Shown here piece by piece: positions 11,627 to 12,071 of a stretch of 12,071 nucleotides of DNA. Under the pieces are notes generated by a model. It saw only the letters and a list, made by a program, of their open reading frames with translations, did no database searches and was not told where the DNA came from. The DNA comes from Candidatus Aenigmatarchaeum sp. (GTDB lineage Archaea > Nanobdellota > Nanobdellia > Pacearchaeales > GW2011-AR1). The DNA lies in contig DYHK01000014.1 of assembly GCA_020724205.1 (NCBI GenBank), forward strand, positions 1 to 12,071. The letters run 5' to 3'. Position 1 is the stretch's first letter; each line of letters begins with the position of its first letter. The translations under genes were made by a program, and so were the position numbers.

Positions 11627-12071
11627 TTTCTAATTATCATTTTATTTAACATTTTTATTTTATTTGAATACTTTGTTCTAAGATAAGCTCCATAAACAAG
11701 TCCTGCTATTAATCCTCCGAGATGAGCCATATTTCCTATAGGGAGTTCAACAAATAAGCCTATAATGACTAGAGGAACAATGGCAATAAATGGAAGCAAC
11801 CAGAAAGTAATCTCTACAGGAAGAGCAATCTTATTAGCTTGAGAATTAAATGAAAAAATTGCAAATATACAGACTATAACATAAATATTAAGTAAAATAT
11901 TAAGAACATTCAATACACCTACATTTGTAATAAACATAGATAAAGTAAACTGAAATATAATAGCAATCAAGGGTCCAATAATCAGATAAACCTTAGCTCT
12001 AGGAACAATAACAGCTAATAATCCTAAAAGTCCAAAGATAGCTCCAGAAGCTCCAACACCTGCCATAGAAG
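11623..12071 (-). CDS. Rhomboid-family intramembrane serine protease, C-terminal part (cut by window edge)
   Basis: About 148 C-terminal residues of a rhomboid protease, which cleaves transmembrane substrates inside the membrane, are present. The catalytic serine motif GxSG is in GVGASGAIFGLLG, and the catalytic histidine is in GNMAHLGGLIAG within the last transmembrane helix, followed by GxxYGAYLR. Several hydrophobic segments lie between them, including LIIGPLIAIIFQFTLSMFI. The reading frame stays open through the window end. An ATG at 12066 lies only a few residues before the catalytic motif, so it cannot be the true start. The missing upstream part should hold the first transmembrane helices and the WR-containing loop. 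The gene is joined to the SpoIIM-family gene by an ATGA overlap, so the two are likely made together. Confidence 0.9.
   Translation of the reverse strand, partial: SMAGVGASGAIFGLLGLLAVIVPRAKVYLIIGPLIAIIFQFTLSMFITNVGVLNVLNILLNIYVIVCIFAIFSFNSQANKIALPVEITFWLLPFIAIVPLVIIGLFVELPIGNMAHLGGLIAGLVYGAYLRTKYSNKIKMLNKMIIRK

Noticed and set aside
12064..12066. ATG as the true start of the rhomboid gene
   Set aside because: It lies only a few residues before the catalytic serine motif. A functional rhomboid needs several transmembrane helices before it, and the frame remains open to the window edge.

Overview
The window looks like a compact, AT-rich archaeal chromosome segment, most likely from a small-genome DPANN-type lineage such as Woesearchaeota or Pacearchaeota. 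The lineage is an inference. What supports an archaeon: the archaeal/eukaryotic-type prolyl-tRNA synthetase with its C-terminal zinc domain, an NreA repair protein ending in a PCNA-binding box, and TATA-like elements 24-28 bp before most start codons, which is the pattern of leaderless archaeal mRNAs. No mobile element, integrase or CRISPR array is visible.

Left part (1-2758, + strand): a tRNA-Arg(UCG) gene, then a 272-bp gene-free spacer with two tandem copies of a short repeat. Next come a membrane-tethered, coiled-coil HtrA-like serine protease without PDZ domain, and proS. Each gene appears to have its own promoter. proS converges on, and overlaps by 7 bp, a HemK/PrmC-like methyltransferase on the - strand.

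Middle part (2752-5922): the methyltransferase and a small cupin on the - strand, with the cupin divergent from a winged-helix protein on the + strand. The cupin/winged-helix promoter region holds a near-perfect inverted repeat covering the promoter elements of both strands. The winged-helix gene overlaps by 4 bp with a DHH/DHHA1 phosphoesterase on the - strand.

Envelope cluster (5969-9394): on the - strand lie a membrane-anchored winged-helix regulator, a SIMPL-domain protein coupled to it through a strong Shine-Dalgarno sequence, and a large secreted cysteine-rich protein with its own TATA box. Divergent from them on the + strand are a 62-residue two-helix membrane protein and a small ParB/sulfiredoxin-like protein. 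A composite hairpin sits between the two divergent units.

Right part (9395-12071): nreA on the + strand, preceded and followed by further copies of the repeat seen near the left edge. It converges on a - strand pair, a rhomboid protease (cut by the window edge) and a SpoIIM-family membrane protein, joined by an ATGA stop/start overlap.

The most unusual signals are five copies of an uncharacterised noncoding repeat in three intergenic spacers, the wHTH-TM/SIMPL pair as a possible membrane-signalling unit, the PrmC-like enzyme with DLPY in place of NPPY, and the inverted repeat spanning a divergent promoter pair. No completely new multi-gene system could be demonstrated from sequence alone.
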